Shown here: positions 1 through 9,292 of the stretch, piece after piece
How the letters are laid out: every line of letters starts with the position of its first letter
Position numbering within the stretch: the first letter of the stretch is position 1
Virus record (IMG/VR): IMGVR_UViG_3300027987_000068
Location: 1-44,716 of that record
Origin: a virus
Length of the DNA stretch: 44,716 bases
Strand: one strand, 5' to 3'
The notes under the pieces: model-generated
Seen by the model: the letters and a program-made list of their open reading frames with translations, nothing else
Told to the model about the DNA's origin: nothing
The model's database searches: none
Made by a program: the position numbers and the translations under genes

Positions 1-482
1 CCGACTCGATCGCGCTCCTCGTGCGCGGGCTCGCGCTCCTGATCGACATAGTGCCCGGGCTCGGCGACGTCGCGGAGGGCGTCGAGGGCGTCGCCGACCG
101 GATCTCCGACGCGGCCGACAACGTCCGGCGGTTCGCCGTGATATCAAGGGCCGCGGCCGACGGCATGTATCGCGACGCGCTCCGCGTCAAGCGTGGAGCT
201 CCGGGCGCGGACGGGCTCACGACGATACCCGACGTCGGGCTGCCGACCGCCGACTCGACGCCGAAAGCCGGAACGGGAGGATCTAGCAAGTCGAAGCTCG
301 AGGGCGCCGCGAAAGCGCTCGACACGTACAAGAGAGGACTTGAGTCGATCCGCACGCTCTCGAAATTGCTCGGCTCGGATTTCGATGCGCTCGGCGCCGA
401 GGCCGCGCTCGTCAATTCCGCGCTCGTCGCGCTCGCGAACGAGGGCGTCGACGAGAACGATGCCAAGATGCGCGAGCTCCGC
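1..482 (+). repeat. Near-identical end repeat, left copy (inside tape-measure gene)
   Basis: Bases 1-482 align to 44244-44716. By eye the copies differ at five single bases and by one 9-nt insertion in the left copy (around 274-284). All five substitutions are synonymous in the tape-measure frame and the indel is in frame (Ala-Gly-Thr-Gly-Gly-Ser-Ser against Ala-Gly-Ser-Ser). This is the overlap expected when a circular genome is opened, but because it is imperfect it points to two natural variants or a true duplication rather than sequencing noise. Confidence 0.9.
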
Positions 483-1191
483 CGACGAGGCGCTCAAGCG
501 ACAAGCGCATGGGCTCGAATCCATCCGGACGCTCGCGCAAACGCTCGGCAGCGATTACGACGCGCTCGCCGCGGAGGCATCGCTCCTCGAGTCGGCGATC
601 CGCTCGCTCGCGGACAACGGCGTCGGCGCGCTCGACCCGCGCATGGTCGAGCTCTCCGACCGGCTGTCGGTCGTACAGGAGGGAGCTCGCGAGACGGCTC
701 GGCAAATGGCGATCGCCGGCGAGGTCGCGACGGCGGTCGGCGACCTCCTCGCCGCGGCGTTCGGCGGCGAGATCGGCCCGCTCGCGGCGGCGAAAGCAAA
801 GGAAAACGCAATTCTCGCGGCCGAGCAAACGGTCCACGGCATCGTCGCGAGCTTGAACCCGTTCACGGCGCCGAAAGCCGCGGCGCATTTCGCGGCGGCC
901 GGCAAATTCGCGGCGATAGCGACCGCATGGGCAGCGCTCGGCGCGTCTACCGGAGGGTTCAGCGCAGCCGGCGGAGGCGCGAGCGCGGGCGGAGCGGCGG
1001 GCGCCGGCACCGGCCAGCGAACCGCGGCGCGGACAGCGGCGCCGGGAGACGAGATTCACATACATTTCGTCGGCCCGGGATTCGACGCGGTAAATCCGCA
1101 AGTGCAGCGGATCATAAGGCAAACGATCGCGACGGAGCAAACGAGGCGAGGAAACGCGGTCGTCCGCATCCACCGGAGTAACCGCTCGTGA
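1..1191 (+). CDS. Tape measure protein, C-terminal part (continues from 43256, apparent frameshift near 482)
   Basis: This is the downstream part of the tail tape measure, which sets tail length and is threaded through the tube. Reading starts in the frame of base 3 (Asp-Ser-Ile-Ala-Leu-Leu, a hydrophobic stretch) and must move to the frame ending at the TGA at 1189-1191. The switch falls near 482, where two bases seem to be missing: GAGCTC-TCC-GCC would restore Glu-Leu-Ser-Ala-Asp-Glu. Two related units of about 50 residues lie on either side (both contain GLESIRTL and a Gly-Ser-Asp-Phe/Tyr-Asp-Ala-Leu motif), so the protein has an internal tandem repeat. The tail end is Ala/Gly-rich. Collapsing the end overlap gives a full protein of about 720 residues, short for a tape measure. 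The next gene starts at 1188 with a 4-nt overlap. Confidence 0.85.
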
Positions 1192-1631
1192 CCTATCCAT
1201 TCCGGCCGCGGTTCGTCTATGGGCCGACCGGCTCGCAAACCGACGTGACGCTCTCGCTGCCGTCCCGCGCGTGGGAGTATCAAATGCCGACCGTCGGCGG
1301 ATCGAGAACCGCGGCGTCCGGCGTGCCGGCTGCACACGTCGTGCGCTCGGATATGAACCTCGTTCTCCCGATCCGGTTCCGCGAAACCGAATGGCTCGAC
1401 GTGCTCGGCGTCATCCAATGGGGACAGCTCGCGGAGTCGTTCCTCTATTACCCGGACGCGGGCGGGACCGTGATCGCGTCGGCCCGGACCGTGTACCTCG
1501 AGCATCCGCAAGCGAGCGAGCTCCTCGAGCCGCAACGCGACGACGATTTCCCGCGCGTCCGTGAGCTGACGATCACGCTCCGGAAAGCCGACCAAACGGC
1601 ATGGGATTTCGAGTTTTACGCGAACCCGTGA
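1188..1631 (+). CDS. Probable distal tail protein
   Basis: A 147-residue protein starting at GTG 1188, overlapping the tape-measure stop by 4 nt. It is rich in aromatic and beta-type residues with no signal peptide or membrane segment. Its place directly after the tape measure and before a very large modular tail protein is the classic slot of the distal tail (Dit-like) protein that caps the tube. I see no catalytic motif; the assignment rests on size and synteny, and it could be another minor tail protein. Confidence 0.55.
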   Translation: MTYPFRPRFVYGPTGSQTDVTLSLPSRAWEYQMPTVGGSRTAASGVPAAHVVRSDMNLVLPIRFRETEWLDVLGVIQWGQLAESFLYYPDAGGTVIASARTVYLEHPQASELLEPQRDDDFPRVRELTITLRKADQTAWDFEFYANP

Positions 1632-1637
1632 GCCGCC

Positions 1638-4600
1638 GTGTATAAGCTCGCGCTCTCCGTCGACGGGTTGCTCAAGCAACACATTTACAATGATGCGTCG
1701 CACGCGTTCTCTACTGGCGATTGGGACCTCGGCGGCGAGACGGTCGCGCTCGACGGCTCGGGTCGGCTCCAATTCCCCTACGGGAGCGGCGTCGCGCGGT
1801 TCGGCCGACTAACGACGGTCGCCGATCAATCCGAAATGTGTGTCGCGACATTGTCGCGCGTTGTCAGTTTCGGCGGCACGACGTGGCTCGGCGCGGGCGC
1901 GTTGTGCTCCGGCTCGCAAACCGGGCTCCTCGGCCGACAGTCGCGGATCTCGGCGCCGCTCAGTATCGACGAGGATGATTCCGGCACGCTCTCGAATGTG
2001 AATACCGGCTCGAGTTACGCGTTCGCGGCGGGCTCGTTCCATTGGATGATTTTGCACGCGGACGCGTCCGTCCTCACGTTCCGGAACCATTCGACGCCGG
2101 AGATCGTGACCGGCTCGCAAATCGCTGGCTCGAGGTCGGGGAAACCCGGCATTTGGCGACAGACGACCACCTCCGGGAACCTGATCCTAACCGAGCAATT
2201 TTACGCGATGAAAGGCCGGTACGCGATTTTCTCCGGCCTTGCTCAAAACATGGTGGTCGCGCTGTACGGCTCGACCGGGACGCTGATCGAATCGCAAACC
2301 GCGGACGCGTCCGGAATCGCCGCGTTCGATATGCTCGGCGCGAACCTCGTTTTCGCCAACGCCCGATGGGTCGTCGTGTACGACACGGACGGCACGACGC
2401 CGCGCGCGATCAAGGAATACGCGACGACCGGCGCGAACCGGCGCGGCATCATCGGCGGCGATTCGTGGGTCCTATCCTCGGCCACGAGCCAAGCGGCGAC
2501 GATCACGAATCCGGGCGCGGAGCTCGGGAATAACAACGGCTGGACCTCGGGCGGCGGCTCGTTCGTTCCGGCGTTCTCGAGCGTCTCAAAGCGCACCGGC
2601 ACCTACTCATGGCGCCTACACTCAACGCTCACGCAAACGAATTACAGATATCAGGACGTGAGCGTACCGGCTCAAGCGGAAAGCAAGATCGACGCGGGCG
2701 ACGGCGTGGTTCAATCGCTCTATTGGCAAAACGGGCTCGCCGGGCAAAACGACGGCGGGTGGATCGACCTTGAATTTTATTCGGGCGCGATGTCGCTCCT
2801 CGGCGCGTCCGCGTATACGGTCAACCGCCAGCTTACCGGCTCCGGCACGACGTACCGGCCGCGAGGCGAAACGGTCGCGGTGCCGGTCGGCACGCGGACG
2901 GTTCGGCTCTACCTCCGCGGGAATCAGAACACGGGCACCGACCCGGACGCGTACATCGACGACATCGAGCTTCATCTGACGGTCGGCGGGCCGACGACGC
3001 CGACCGTCGCGCTCGACCCGGATTCGTTTTTCGTGGACGCGGTCGGGTCGCTGTACGCCAGCGACGAGAGCCTCGATCACAAGGCGACTCAATGGCAAAT
3101 CTCGACCGATGCCGGGTTCGTGACGATCGTCGAGGACACGACCGACACGTACGACCCGGGCTCGCCGCAATCGCCTCCGACGCATACGTTCGTCGACCTC
3201 AACGCGTCGACCAATTATTGGGCTCGCGTCCGTTATCAGGACACCGACGACCAATGGTCCGGGTGGGGCACGGCGAGCACGACGACCGACGCGGGCAACG
3301 CGCCGAACACGCCGTCGATCGTCACGGCGACGCCGACCGTCGATCAAGTCACGCTCGAGGGCTCCGCGTTCAGCGACACGGAAATGCCGGCCCGCGCGCT
3401 CGTGATGGCGGAATGGCAAATCGACGAGAGCGGCGGCGATTTCTCGACGCCGGTCGTCGAGAGCCTCCTCGACCTAGTGAACCTCCTCGCGATCACGCTC
3501 GGCGGGTTGACCGCGTCGACGGATTACATCGCGCGATACCGCCAGCGGGCCGACGACGGCTCATGGTCGGCGTGGAGCTCGAGCAAGGCGTTTACCACGA
3601 CGGCCGCGCCGGCATCGCCTCCCGCGACGCCGACCGCGTCGCTCAGCTCGAAAACGTCGCATTCCGTGACGCTCGCCGGCTCCGCGTTCTCGTATCCGGG
3701 CACGGGCGAAACACACGCGGAGACGCTCGTCGAGGTGTCGACCTCGAGCTCGTTCCCGTTCGCGTCGACGTTTCAAGAGTCGTTCACGCCGGGGCAGACG
3801 TCCGGGCTCCTCGTCGACGGGCTGTCGCCGAATACGCTCTATTATTACCGGATCCGGTACCGGGCGACCGACGACGTATGGTCGGCGTGGAGCGCGACGC
3901 AATCGACCACGACGCTAACCGACGTCCTCGCCGGCGCGTTCCTCGTCGCCAGCTCGCCGAGGCATGGCGCCGTCGTGAGCGGCTCATACCCGATCGCGTT
4001 CTCGCCCGTGCTCGGCGGCGTCGATTACGAGCTCGAGCTGTCCGCGAATTACGTCGATTGGACGCCGATCGCGACCGTCTCGACGTCGCCGTATTCTTGG
4101 GACACGACGAGCGTGCCGGACGGGACGTACGTCCTCAGGATCCGGGCGACCGACGGCTCGAGCCCGACGCGTTGGGAGTATCGGATCGTGTTCGTCGATA
4201 ACGCCGGCGATCCGCTCTTGTTCAACGTGAACGCGGACGACGGGCAGCCGTCGAGCGAATTCGCGGCGCGATGGAATACGACCGGCCATGCATGGACGCT
4301 GAACGAGACGAGCGTCCTCAATACCGGCTCGAAGCTCGCGAGCACGGGATACGCGGGGCTCGCGTGGTCCGGCGCATATGAGCCGCGCGACGCCGATATC
4401 GTGGTCGAGGTCCTCAACGCGTCGACCGGCGGCTCGTTCCCGTGGTCGTGGTTCCCGGAGCAATGTTTCGCTGGCGCCGGGCTCGTCGGTTCCGGCTCCG
4501 GGAGCGACATCGTCGACGGCATCGTCGCGACGTTTTACTCGATTCCGATTAATGCGATCGGCGATTGCTTCACGGGCGGGCGCGGCGACGGGTTCCTCGT

Positions 4601-6875
4601 CGTCGAGGCGTTCGAGGCGGGTATCCGCGTCAAATCGTCGACCGTGAACCTCGGGAAAATCCATTTCGTCAAGCTATTCGGCGGATGCTCCAAGGTGCCG
4701 AGGTACGGCGTTCGGCTCCGCGTCGACACGCTCGAGGAGCTCCCGAACGATCGGCGCCGCGTCCGGATCCGCGCGACCGTGCAGGGAATGGAAATCGACA
4801 CCGACGCGGCCGGCGAATGGCATTACGACGGCACGCTCGAGACGTCGCTCCAATGCGGCGAGCCAATGTACGCGACAAAGGAAATCACGACGTCGAACGC
4901 GTACCGATCTTTTACCTCGATGACGGTCCGCGCTCTCGATTTCGGGTCGTGCCTCGCGCCTCCGGCGACATCGCCTCCGGGCGGCGAGGGTGGAATCGGT
5001 ACCGCGGCGAAACCGTGCACGCTCATTCTCCAAGTGTACGAGGAGGACCGGGCTACGATCGCGTGGGAGGTCGGCACGGATCCCGACCACCCGAACCCGT
5101 TCCTCGCATTGCCGGAGAATTACGACGAACAAGAGATCGACGTCGTCAATGGCGCGGCGACGATCGGGCAAGTCGAGGCGATCGTCGTCGACCCGAACCA
5201 AATCGTCGGCGACCAATACTCCGGGTGGATGACGGAGCGGCTGTCGGAGGGCTCGATTACCGCGGTGCATGGCCGGCGGTGCCGGCTGATCCGGTATATC
5301 TCGCCCGAGCTCGGGTGGATCGTGCTCGCCGACGGACCGGCCGGCCCGCCGCGCATGGACGAATCATATGCGGCGTATCGCTGGACGATCCGCGACACGC
5401 GCGAGACGGAGCGCGCAATCCGCGCGTTCGTGAGCGCCGATGTGTGGGTCCTCCCGCTCGGGATCGAAAGCGGGTGGGGATACGACGCCGGGGAGTGGCT
5501 CGTACCGCCGGCCGACCCGCTCACGGGTTCAGTGTGCCGCGATGCGTACAGCGTATCCGTCACGCTCGACGATTATTGGTCGAGCTCGTTCGGCTGTCCT
5601 CCCGGCGCGATCTCGCCGTCGAGCCCGGACCTCCTCGATGACGCCGTCGTTATCCAATCGCTCGAAATGTTCCTCCCGGTTTGGGACGACGTCGCCGGCG
5701 TGCAGCGTTACCCGGATGTGCGGGTAATGTGGCGGCCGAGCGGCGGCGGCCCGGACGATTGGGTCGAATTCGATCCGCGTTACACGGATAACGAGGGCCT
5801 CGTCGGCGACCGGCTCGTGTTGGGTCGGGAGGACGCGGTCACGCCCGGCGGCGTCACAGTGACAGCCGCGTACAGATTGGTCCTCTGGAATTTCTTTACG
5901 AGCGGCGTGCCAAGCTTGCAAGAGAACCTCGAGACGGCTCCGAGCCTCCCGGCGAACGGCCAGGAGGTCGAGGTCGCGGTACGATGGGTCGGCGCGCCGA
6001 GCGCCGAGCGGCCCGTGTTCCTCGAGTATGACGAGGACGGCGTTACCCGGCTCACGACCGGCAAGCTCCTCCGGAATCTGTACGACGGAGTCTATTCGGC
6101 CCGCGACCCGGACACGGGCGCCGTCGTGCCGAGCGACGTCCTATACGACCCGGCAGCGCTCGCGCAAATGACGGACCCCGTCCGGGCCGTGATTACCGAG
6201 CTCGTCGAGGACGGCCGCGATTGGAGCGAGCGCGTCGTGTATTCGCCGACCGGGTGGATACCGGCGCTCGATCGCGACCTAAGAATTTCGCCCGTGTCGC
6301 AAGTGCCTCCCGAGACGACGGCGGGGCTCACCGATGTAACTAACCTCGTGACGAACCCGCTGCCGGATTGGAACGCGGGCGAGCGAATAATAAACGTCGT
6401 CGGGTTCACGTACGACCGTTATTACGTCGACGCGCTCCGGGCTCCCGACGCTATCGGGCATTTGCGCTCGCGCGAGATCACGCACATTTACGAGGATGCG
6501 GCGTCGGTCCGGACGCATAAGGAACAACGCGTCACGTTCGACGGCGTGCTATTCGCGGCGCTCGGCGACGAGAACGGCGCGACGCGCGGGCTCGCATCCG
6601 AATACGGGTTTGCGCTGGCTCAGCTCCGGAAATTGTACGTCCTCGACCGGTTCAAGGATGGCGCGCAAGCAATCCAAGTGCCCGTGTTTCGGAGCGTGAC
6701 AGCGCTTAATCGTCCGGGCGATTGGGTCGTCGTCGACCTCTCGTGGTTCCCGGATTACCTCCTCCGACGTCGCGGCATGCTTACGATGATGCAAGTCATC
6801 GCGATCCGCGACCTCGATTGTGCATGGCGCTTGCTATTGCTCGAGGAGGCATTCCCCCCAACGCTCGGGAGTTAG
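1638..6875 (+). CDS. Large modular tail hub/fibre protein with FN3-like domains
   Basis: The protein has 1745 residues and starts at GTG 1638 without an obvious Shine-Dalgarno, probably by coupling to the gene ending 1631. Residues 1-290 look like a beta-sandwich (lectin/LamG-like) region, and 290-450 resemble a carbohydrate-binding jelly roll (Asn-Pro-Gly-Ala-Glu opening, Tyr-Ser-Trp-Arg-Leu core). Three FN3-like units begin near 451, 555 and 659, each with a Trp-Ser-x-Trp-x-(Thr/Ser) strand, followed by an Ig/Big-like unit at about 770-855. A Pro/Gly linker lies near 1105-1125. The last 600 residues look like a phage tail-hub part, ending in a PGDWVVVDLSWF-type segment. It probably acts at the tail tip in host binding. 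Domain names are inferred from sequence style. Confidence 0.7.
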   Translation: MYKLALSVDGLLKQHIYNDASHAFSTGDWDLGGETVALDGSGRLQFPYGSGVARFGRLTTVADQSEMCVATLSRVVSFGGTTWLGAGALCSGSQTGLLGRQSRISAPLSIDEDDSGTLSNVNTGSSYAFAAGSFHWMILHADASVLTFRNHSTPEIVTGSQIAGSRSGKPGIWRQTTTSGNLILTEQFYAMKGRYAIFSGLAQNMVVALYGSTGTLIESQTADASGIAAFDMLGANLVFANARWVVVYDTDGTTPRAIKEYATTGANRRGIIGGDSWVLSSATSQAATITNPGAELGNNNGWTSGGGSFVPAFSSVSKRTGTYSWRLHSTLTQTNYRYQDVSVPAQAESKIDAGDGVVQSLYWQNGLAGQNDGGWIDLEFYSGAMSLLGASAYTVNRQLTGSGTTYRPRGETVAVPVGTRTVRLYLRGNQNTGTDPDAYIDDIELHLTVGGPTTPTVALDPDSFFVDAVGSLYASDESLDHKATQWQISTDAGFVTIVEDTTDTYDPGSPQSPPTHTFVDLNASTNYWARVRYQDTDDQWSGWGTASTTTDAGNAPNTPSIVTATPTVDQVTLEGSAFSDTEMPARALVMAEWQIDESGGDFSTPVVESLLDLVNLLAITLGGLTASTDYIARYRQRADDGSWSAWSSSKAFTTTAAPASPPATPTASLSSKTSHSVTLAGSAFSYPGTGETHAETLVEVSTSSSFPFASTFQESFTPGQTSGLLVDGLSPNTLYYYRIRYRATDDVWSAWSATQSTTTLTDVLAGAFLVASSPRHGAVVSGSYPIAFSPVLGGVDYELELSANYVDWTPIATVSTSPYSWDTTSVPDGTYVLRIRATDGSSPTRWEYRIVFVDNAGDPLLFNVNADDGQPSSEFAARWNTTGHAWTLNETSVLNTGSKLASTGYAGLAWSGAYEPRDADIVVEVLNASTGGSFPWSWFPEQCFAGAGLVGSGSGSDIVDGIVATFYSIPINAIGDCFTGGRGDGFLVVEAFEAGIRVKSSTVNLGKIHFVKLFGGCSKVPRYGVRLRVDTLEELPNDRRRVRIRATVQGMEIDTDAAGEWHYDGTLETSLQCGEPMYATKEITTSNAYRSFTSMTVRALDFGSCLAPPATSPPGGEGGIGTAAKPCTLILQVYEEDRATIAWEVGTDPDHPNPFLALPENYDEQEIDVVNGAATIGQVEAIVVDPNQIVGDQYSGWMTERLSEGSITAVHGRRCRLIRYISPELGWIVLADGPAGPPRMDESYAAYRWTIRDTRETERAIRAFVSADVWVLPLGIESGWGYDAGEWLVPPADPLTGSVCRDAYSVSVTLDDYWSSSFGCPPGAISPSSPDLLDDAVVIQSLEMFLPVWDDVAGVQRYPDVRVMWRPSGGGPDDWVEFDPRYTDNEGLVGDRLVLGREDAVTPGGVTVTAAYRLVLWNFFTSGVPSLQENLETAPSLPANGQEVEVAVRWVGAPSAERPVFLEYDEDGVTRLTTGKLLRNLYDGVYSARDPDTGAVVPSDVLYDPAALAQMTDPVRAVITELVEDGRDWSERVVYSPTGWIPALDRDLRISPVSQVPPETTAGLTDVTNLVTNPLPDWNAGERIINVVGFTYDRYYVDALRAPDAIGHLRSREITHIYEDAASVRTHKEQRVTFDGVLFAALGDENGATRGLASEYGFALAQLRKLYVLDRFKDGAQAIQVPVFRSVTALNRPGDWVVVDLSWFPDYLLRRRGMLTMMQVIAIRDLDCAWRLLLLEEAFPPTLGS

Positions 6876-6880
6876 TCGGC

Positions 6881-7156
6881 ATGGGCAGTCTAATCGAAAT
6901 GAATGGCACGACGGTCGTCGTTCCGAAATGGTTATTCGGGTGGTTCCTCACGATCTTAACGACGAGCGTCGTCGGGCTCGTCGGCATGGTTTTCGGGCTG
7001 AACGCAAAGCTCTCGGATATGAATACGCGCGTCGCGATCACGGAGCGCGAGGGCTCATTCCGCGAGCGCGAACACACGTCATTCCTCTCGGCGCTGTCCC
7101 GTCTCGAGGCCCGCCTCGAGGCGCACGAGCGCGACCACCGGAGGTTGAACCCGTGA
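6881..7156 (+). CDS. Small membrane protein with coiled coil, XhlA/holin-associated type
   Basis: A 91-residue protein from ATG 6881, five bases after the hub gene stop. It has one clear membrane segment at about residues 17-40 (WLFGWFLTILTTSVVGLVG) followed by a charged, Arg/Glu-rich helix (about 50-90) that should form a coiled coil. This design is common for small proteins placed next to phage holins and endolysins. It overlaps the next gene by 4 nt. It could be a holin accessory protein or a simple membrane anchor; no family-specific motif is visible. Confidence 0.55.
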   Translation: MGSLIEMNGTTVVVPKWLFGWFLTILTTSVVGLVGMVFGLNAKLSDMNTRVAITEREGSFREREHTSFLSALSRLEARLEAHERDHRRLNP

Positions 7157-7452
7157 GCCTATTCCGTGACGAAAAGGGATCCGTGAGCATGGCGCGCACG
7201 CTCCTCGCGACGGAATTCGTCTACGTCGCGACGTTCGGCGGGTGGGGCGCGCTCTCGAGCTCCGTCCGGCTCATGCCGGAATGGTGGGTTTTCCACGGGA
7301 CGCTGATTATCGCGCTCGCCGCATGGGCGGGCGGGCCTCGAGCGATGGAATACCTCGGGCCGCGGATCGCCGAGGTCGGCAAGGTGATCGGCGAGGCGGC
7401 GAAACGCGTCGAGCGTACGGACGATCGCCGGAAAGATCGGGAGAGCGACTAA
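7153..7452 (+). CDS. Putative holin (two membrane segments)
   Basis: A 99-residue protein starting at GTG 7153 in a GTGA overlap. It has two hydrophobic stretches, about residues 20-34 and 56-74, and a charged C-terminus rich in Lys, Arg and Asp. This matches class II holin architecture, and the amidase gene follows directly. An internal ATG at 7189 could give a shorter form lacking the charged N-terminus; dual starts are known for some holins but not shown here. Function is inferred from topology and neighbours. Confidence 0.5.
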   Translation: MSLFRDEKGSVSMARTLLATEFVYVATFGGWGALSSSVRLMPEWWVFHGTLIIALAAWAGGPRAMEYLGPRIAEVGKVIGEAAKRVERTDDRRKDRESD

Positions 7453-7454
7453 CC

Positions 7455-8030
7455 GTGGCCGGCATCGTTTGGAACCCGCAATGCGTCCGCACCATTCCGA
7501 ACGCGCAGTATTACACGGCGCCGCTCGGCGAGCGGCGGCTCGGCGTGATGCTGCACTATGACGCGAGCGGGAACGACGCCGGCGCGGTCGCGTGGTTCGC
7601 GGATCCGAGGTGTCAAGTGTCGTACAATTGGCTCGCGCTCGACGATGGCTCATACGTCGAGATCGCGCCGCGCGATGCCGGCGCGTGGCACGCGGGGATA
7701 TGCAAGAGCTCCGATCCGGCGCGGCTGCCGTACCGGAGCGCGAATCGAGCATTCTACGCGATCTCGGCCGCGACGGACGACCGCGTCGACGTGACGCCGA
7801 TTCAGCTCCTGACAATCGCATGGCTCACGCGCCGTTGTTACTCGTGGGAGAGCTGGCCGCTCGAGGATACGTGGCGCATCGTGGGGCATTCCACCGAGGC
7901 AGTGTACCCGGCCGGGCATCCGAAAGCCGGCCAACGCGGACGCAAGAGCGACCCGGAGGGCGGGTCGCCGGCGAATCCCATCTATTCGCCGGACGATGTC
8001 CGGCAACTAATCGGGAGGGTGATCCTATGA
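7455..8030 (+). CDS. Endolysin: N-acetylmuramoyl-L-alanine amidase (type 2)
   Basis: A 191-residue protein starting at GTG 7455. It matches the Amidase_2/PGRP fold that cuts the bond between muramic acid and the peptide stem of peptidoglycan. Expected catalytic positions are visible: His34 in LHYDAS, Tyr57 in SYNW, His145 in VGHSTE, and Lys164/Asp166 in RKSDPEG, where Asp replaces the Cys zinc ligand of T7 lysozyme. His79 lies in GAWHAG. There is no signal peptide or separate wall-binding domain, so it should need a holin, and candidates lie on both sides. A single-domain form is typical of Gram-negative phages. It overlaps the next gene by 4 nt. Confidence 0.9.
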   Translation: MAGIVWNPQCVRTIPNAQYYTAPLGERRLGVMLHYDASGNDAGAVAWFADPRCQVSYNWLALDDGSYVEIAPRDAGAWHAGICKSSDPARLPYRSANRAFYAISAATDDRVDVTPIQLLTIAWLTRRCYSWESWPLEDTWRIVGHSTEAVYPAGHPKAGQRGRKSDPEGGSPANPIYSPDDVRQLIGRVIL

Positions 8031-8443
8031 CGGACGCCGAGAGGGAGCTCAAGCTCAAATCGGAGTACACGCTCGCATGGCTCGCGTGGGGGTTCTTGAT
8101 CCTCGCCGGCGAATTCGTCGTGTCGGCAGCGAACCGGACGCCCGTCCTCCTCGTCGCGGTCGGCGCGTTCGTCGTCCTCGAGGGCCTCGCGATCCGGCGC
8201 AAGAAAGCCGGCGACACGCTGTCGGAGCATGTATGGAAATTCTACCTCGGAGGATGGGCACGAATCCCGCTCGTGCTCGGGATCGTCGCGCTCCTCGGCT
8301 CGAGGTTGTACGAGCTCGGGCTCGACGTGACGCTCACGCTCTCGACGCCGCTCGGCGTGGTCGACGTCGGCCGGTTCTCGCTGATCGGCGGGCTCGTCGG
8401 ATGGCTCGTGCCGCATTTCCTCGGGCGCGGGCGTTGGGGATAG
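8027..8443 (+). CDS. Multi-spanning membrane protein, possible holin
   Basis: A 138-residue protein from ATG 8027, preceded by GGGAGG. Hydrophobic stretches lie at about residues 18-34, 38-54, 77-92 and 113-132, so three or four membrane passes are likely. The N-terminus is charged. It sits directly after the amidase in the lysis cassette, which suggests a holin, antiholin or other membrane-disrupting role. No family signature is recognised. Confidence 0.45.
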   Translation: MTDAERELKLKSEYTLAWLAWGFLILAGEFVVSAANRTPVLLVAVGAFVVLEGLAIRRKKAGDTLSEHVWKFYLGGWARIPLVLGIVALLGSRLYELGLDVTLTLSTPLGVVDVGRFSLIGGLVGWLVPHFLGRGRWG

Positions 8444-8444
8444 C

Positions 8445-8633
8445 ATGGGCGCCCGGAGCTCGAATGTGTGGTCGGTCCTCGAGACGCTGATCCGCTCGCC
8501 GTGGGCGTGGATCGTCGGAGGGCTGATCGTCGGCGTCGGCGTGTTTCGTCTATTCACGCTCGACGAGCTCGCCGACGCGCTCTCGAGAGTGTTCGCCGCG
8601 CTCGGCGCGGCGGGAGGTAAGCTCCTACCATGA
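8445..8633 (+). CDS. Short single-pass membrane protein
   Basis: A 62-residue protein from ATG 8445, one base after the previous stop. It has one strong membrane segment at about residues 17-36 (PWAWIVGGLIVGVGVFRLF) and a small amphipathic tail. It overlaps the spanin gene by 4 nt. By position it belongs to the lysis cassette; it could be a pinholin-like or regulatory peptide, but nothing beyond topology supports that. Confidence 0.4.
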   Translation: MGARSSNVWSVLETLIRSPWAWIVGGLIVGVGVFRLFTLDELADALSRVFAALGAAGGKLLP

Positions 8634-9265
8634 GTCGCAATACATTGACAGCCGCCGCGGTCCTCGTCGCGATCGCGGTCGTCGCGGCCGGATTGTTCGG
8701 CTGGCAACGCATGAGCTCGGCGACGCGGCGCGCGATCGAGGCGGAGGGACGGCTCGAGGAGCAACGAACCCGGACCGCTGAGCTCGAGGAGGTCGCGCGG
8801 GCCGACAGCTCGAGGGTTGAGCTCTTGCAAGATTCGGTCGAGGCGGTCCTCACGGAGAACGCCGCGGCGTGGGAGGCGGCCCGGGCGTCGGGCGAGGAGG
8901 CGGCCCGGCAGCTCCGACGAGCTCGAGCGAACGCGGCGACAGTCGCGCGTGGGGATACCGCGCTGTCCGCCGTGCTCGACAGTTTGAATGCCGCGACGGA
9001 GGCCCGGGTCGTCGACCTCGAGAACCGGCTCGAGGCGGCCGAGCTCCGACGCGTCGAGGAGGTGAATATCCTCCTCCGTCGGATCGAGGCGACCGATTCC
9101 GCGCTCGTCTCGGAGCGGGCCGTGTCGGCGAGCTTGCGCGTGCAGCTCGCGACGGCGCTCGAGCGCGGCGACGCGTACCGGGACGCGGCCCGGCCCGGCT
9201 TGTTCGATTGGGCGCAACGCATCGCGCTCGTCGGGCTCGCCGCGGACAAAATCCTCGGAGGCTAG
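8630..9265 (+). CDS. Inner-membrane spanin (Rz-like)
   Basis: A 211-residue protein from ATG 8630 with a good Shine-Dalgarno (GGGAGG) upstream. It has an N-terminal membrane anchor at about residues 7-25, then a long Glu/Arg/Ala-rich helix (about 30-180) with heptad character, and a short C-terminal segment. This is the architecture of Rz-type i-spanins, which join inner and outer membranes during the last lysis step. Length is somewhat above lambda Rz. I could not find a lipobox-bearing o-spanin nested in or next to it. A spanin implies a host with an outer membrane. Confidence 0.6.
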   Translation: MSRNTLTAAAVLVAIAVVAAGLFGWQRMSSATRRAIEAEGRLEEQRTRTAELEEVARADSSRVELLQDSVEAVLTENAAAWEAARASGEEAARQLRRARANAATVARGDTALSAVLDSLNAATEARVVDLENRLEAAELRRVEEVNILLRRIEATDSALVSERAVSASLRVQLATALERGDAYRDAARPGLFDWAQRIALVGLAADKILGG

Positions 9266-9275
9266 ATATCCACAC

Positions 9276-9292
9276 GTCGCCCGAACGGCGAC
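9276..9292 (+). terminator. Small GC hairpin after the lysis cassette
   Basis: A perfect 6-bp stem, GTCGCC paired with GGCGAC around a CGAAC loop, lies 11 bases after the spanin stop. It is followed by CACATTT rather than a U-run, so it may be a weak terminator or an RNA-processing site ahead of the strongly translated gene at 9315. Confidence 0.35.

Noticed and set aside
412-1335. Long reverse-strand open frames over the tape measure and throughout
   Set aside because: They are Arg/Pro/Ala-rich reading-frame shadows of high-GC coding sequence on the + strand and lack starts with ribosome sites and coherent domains.
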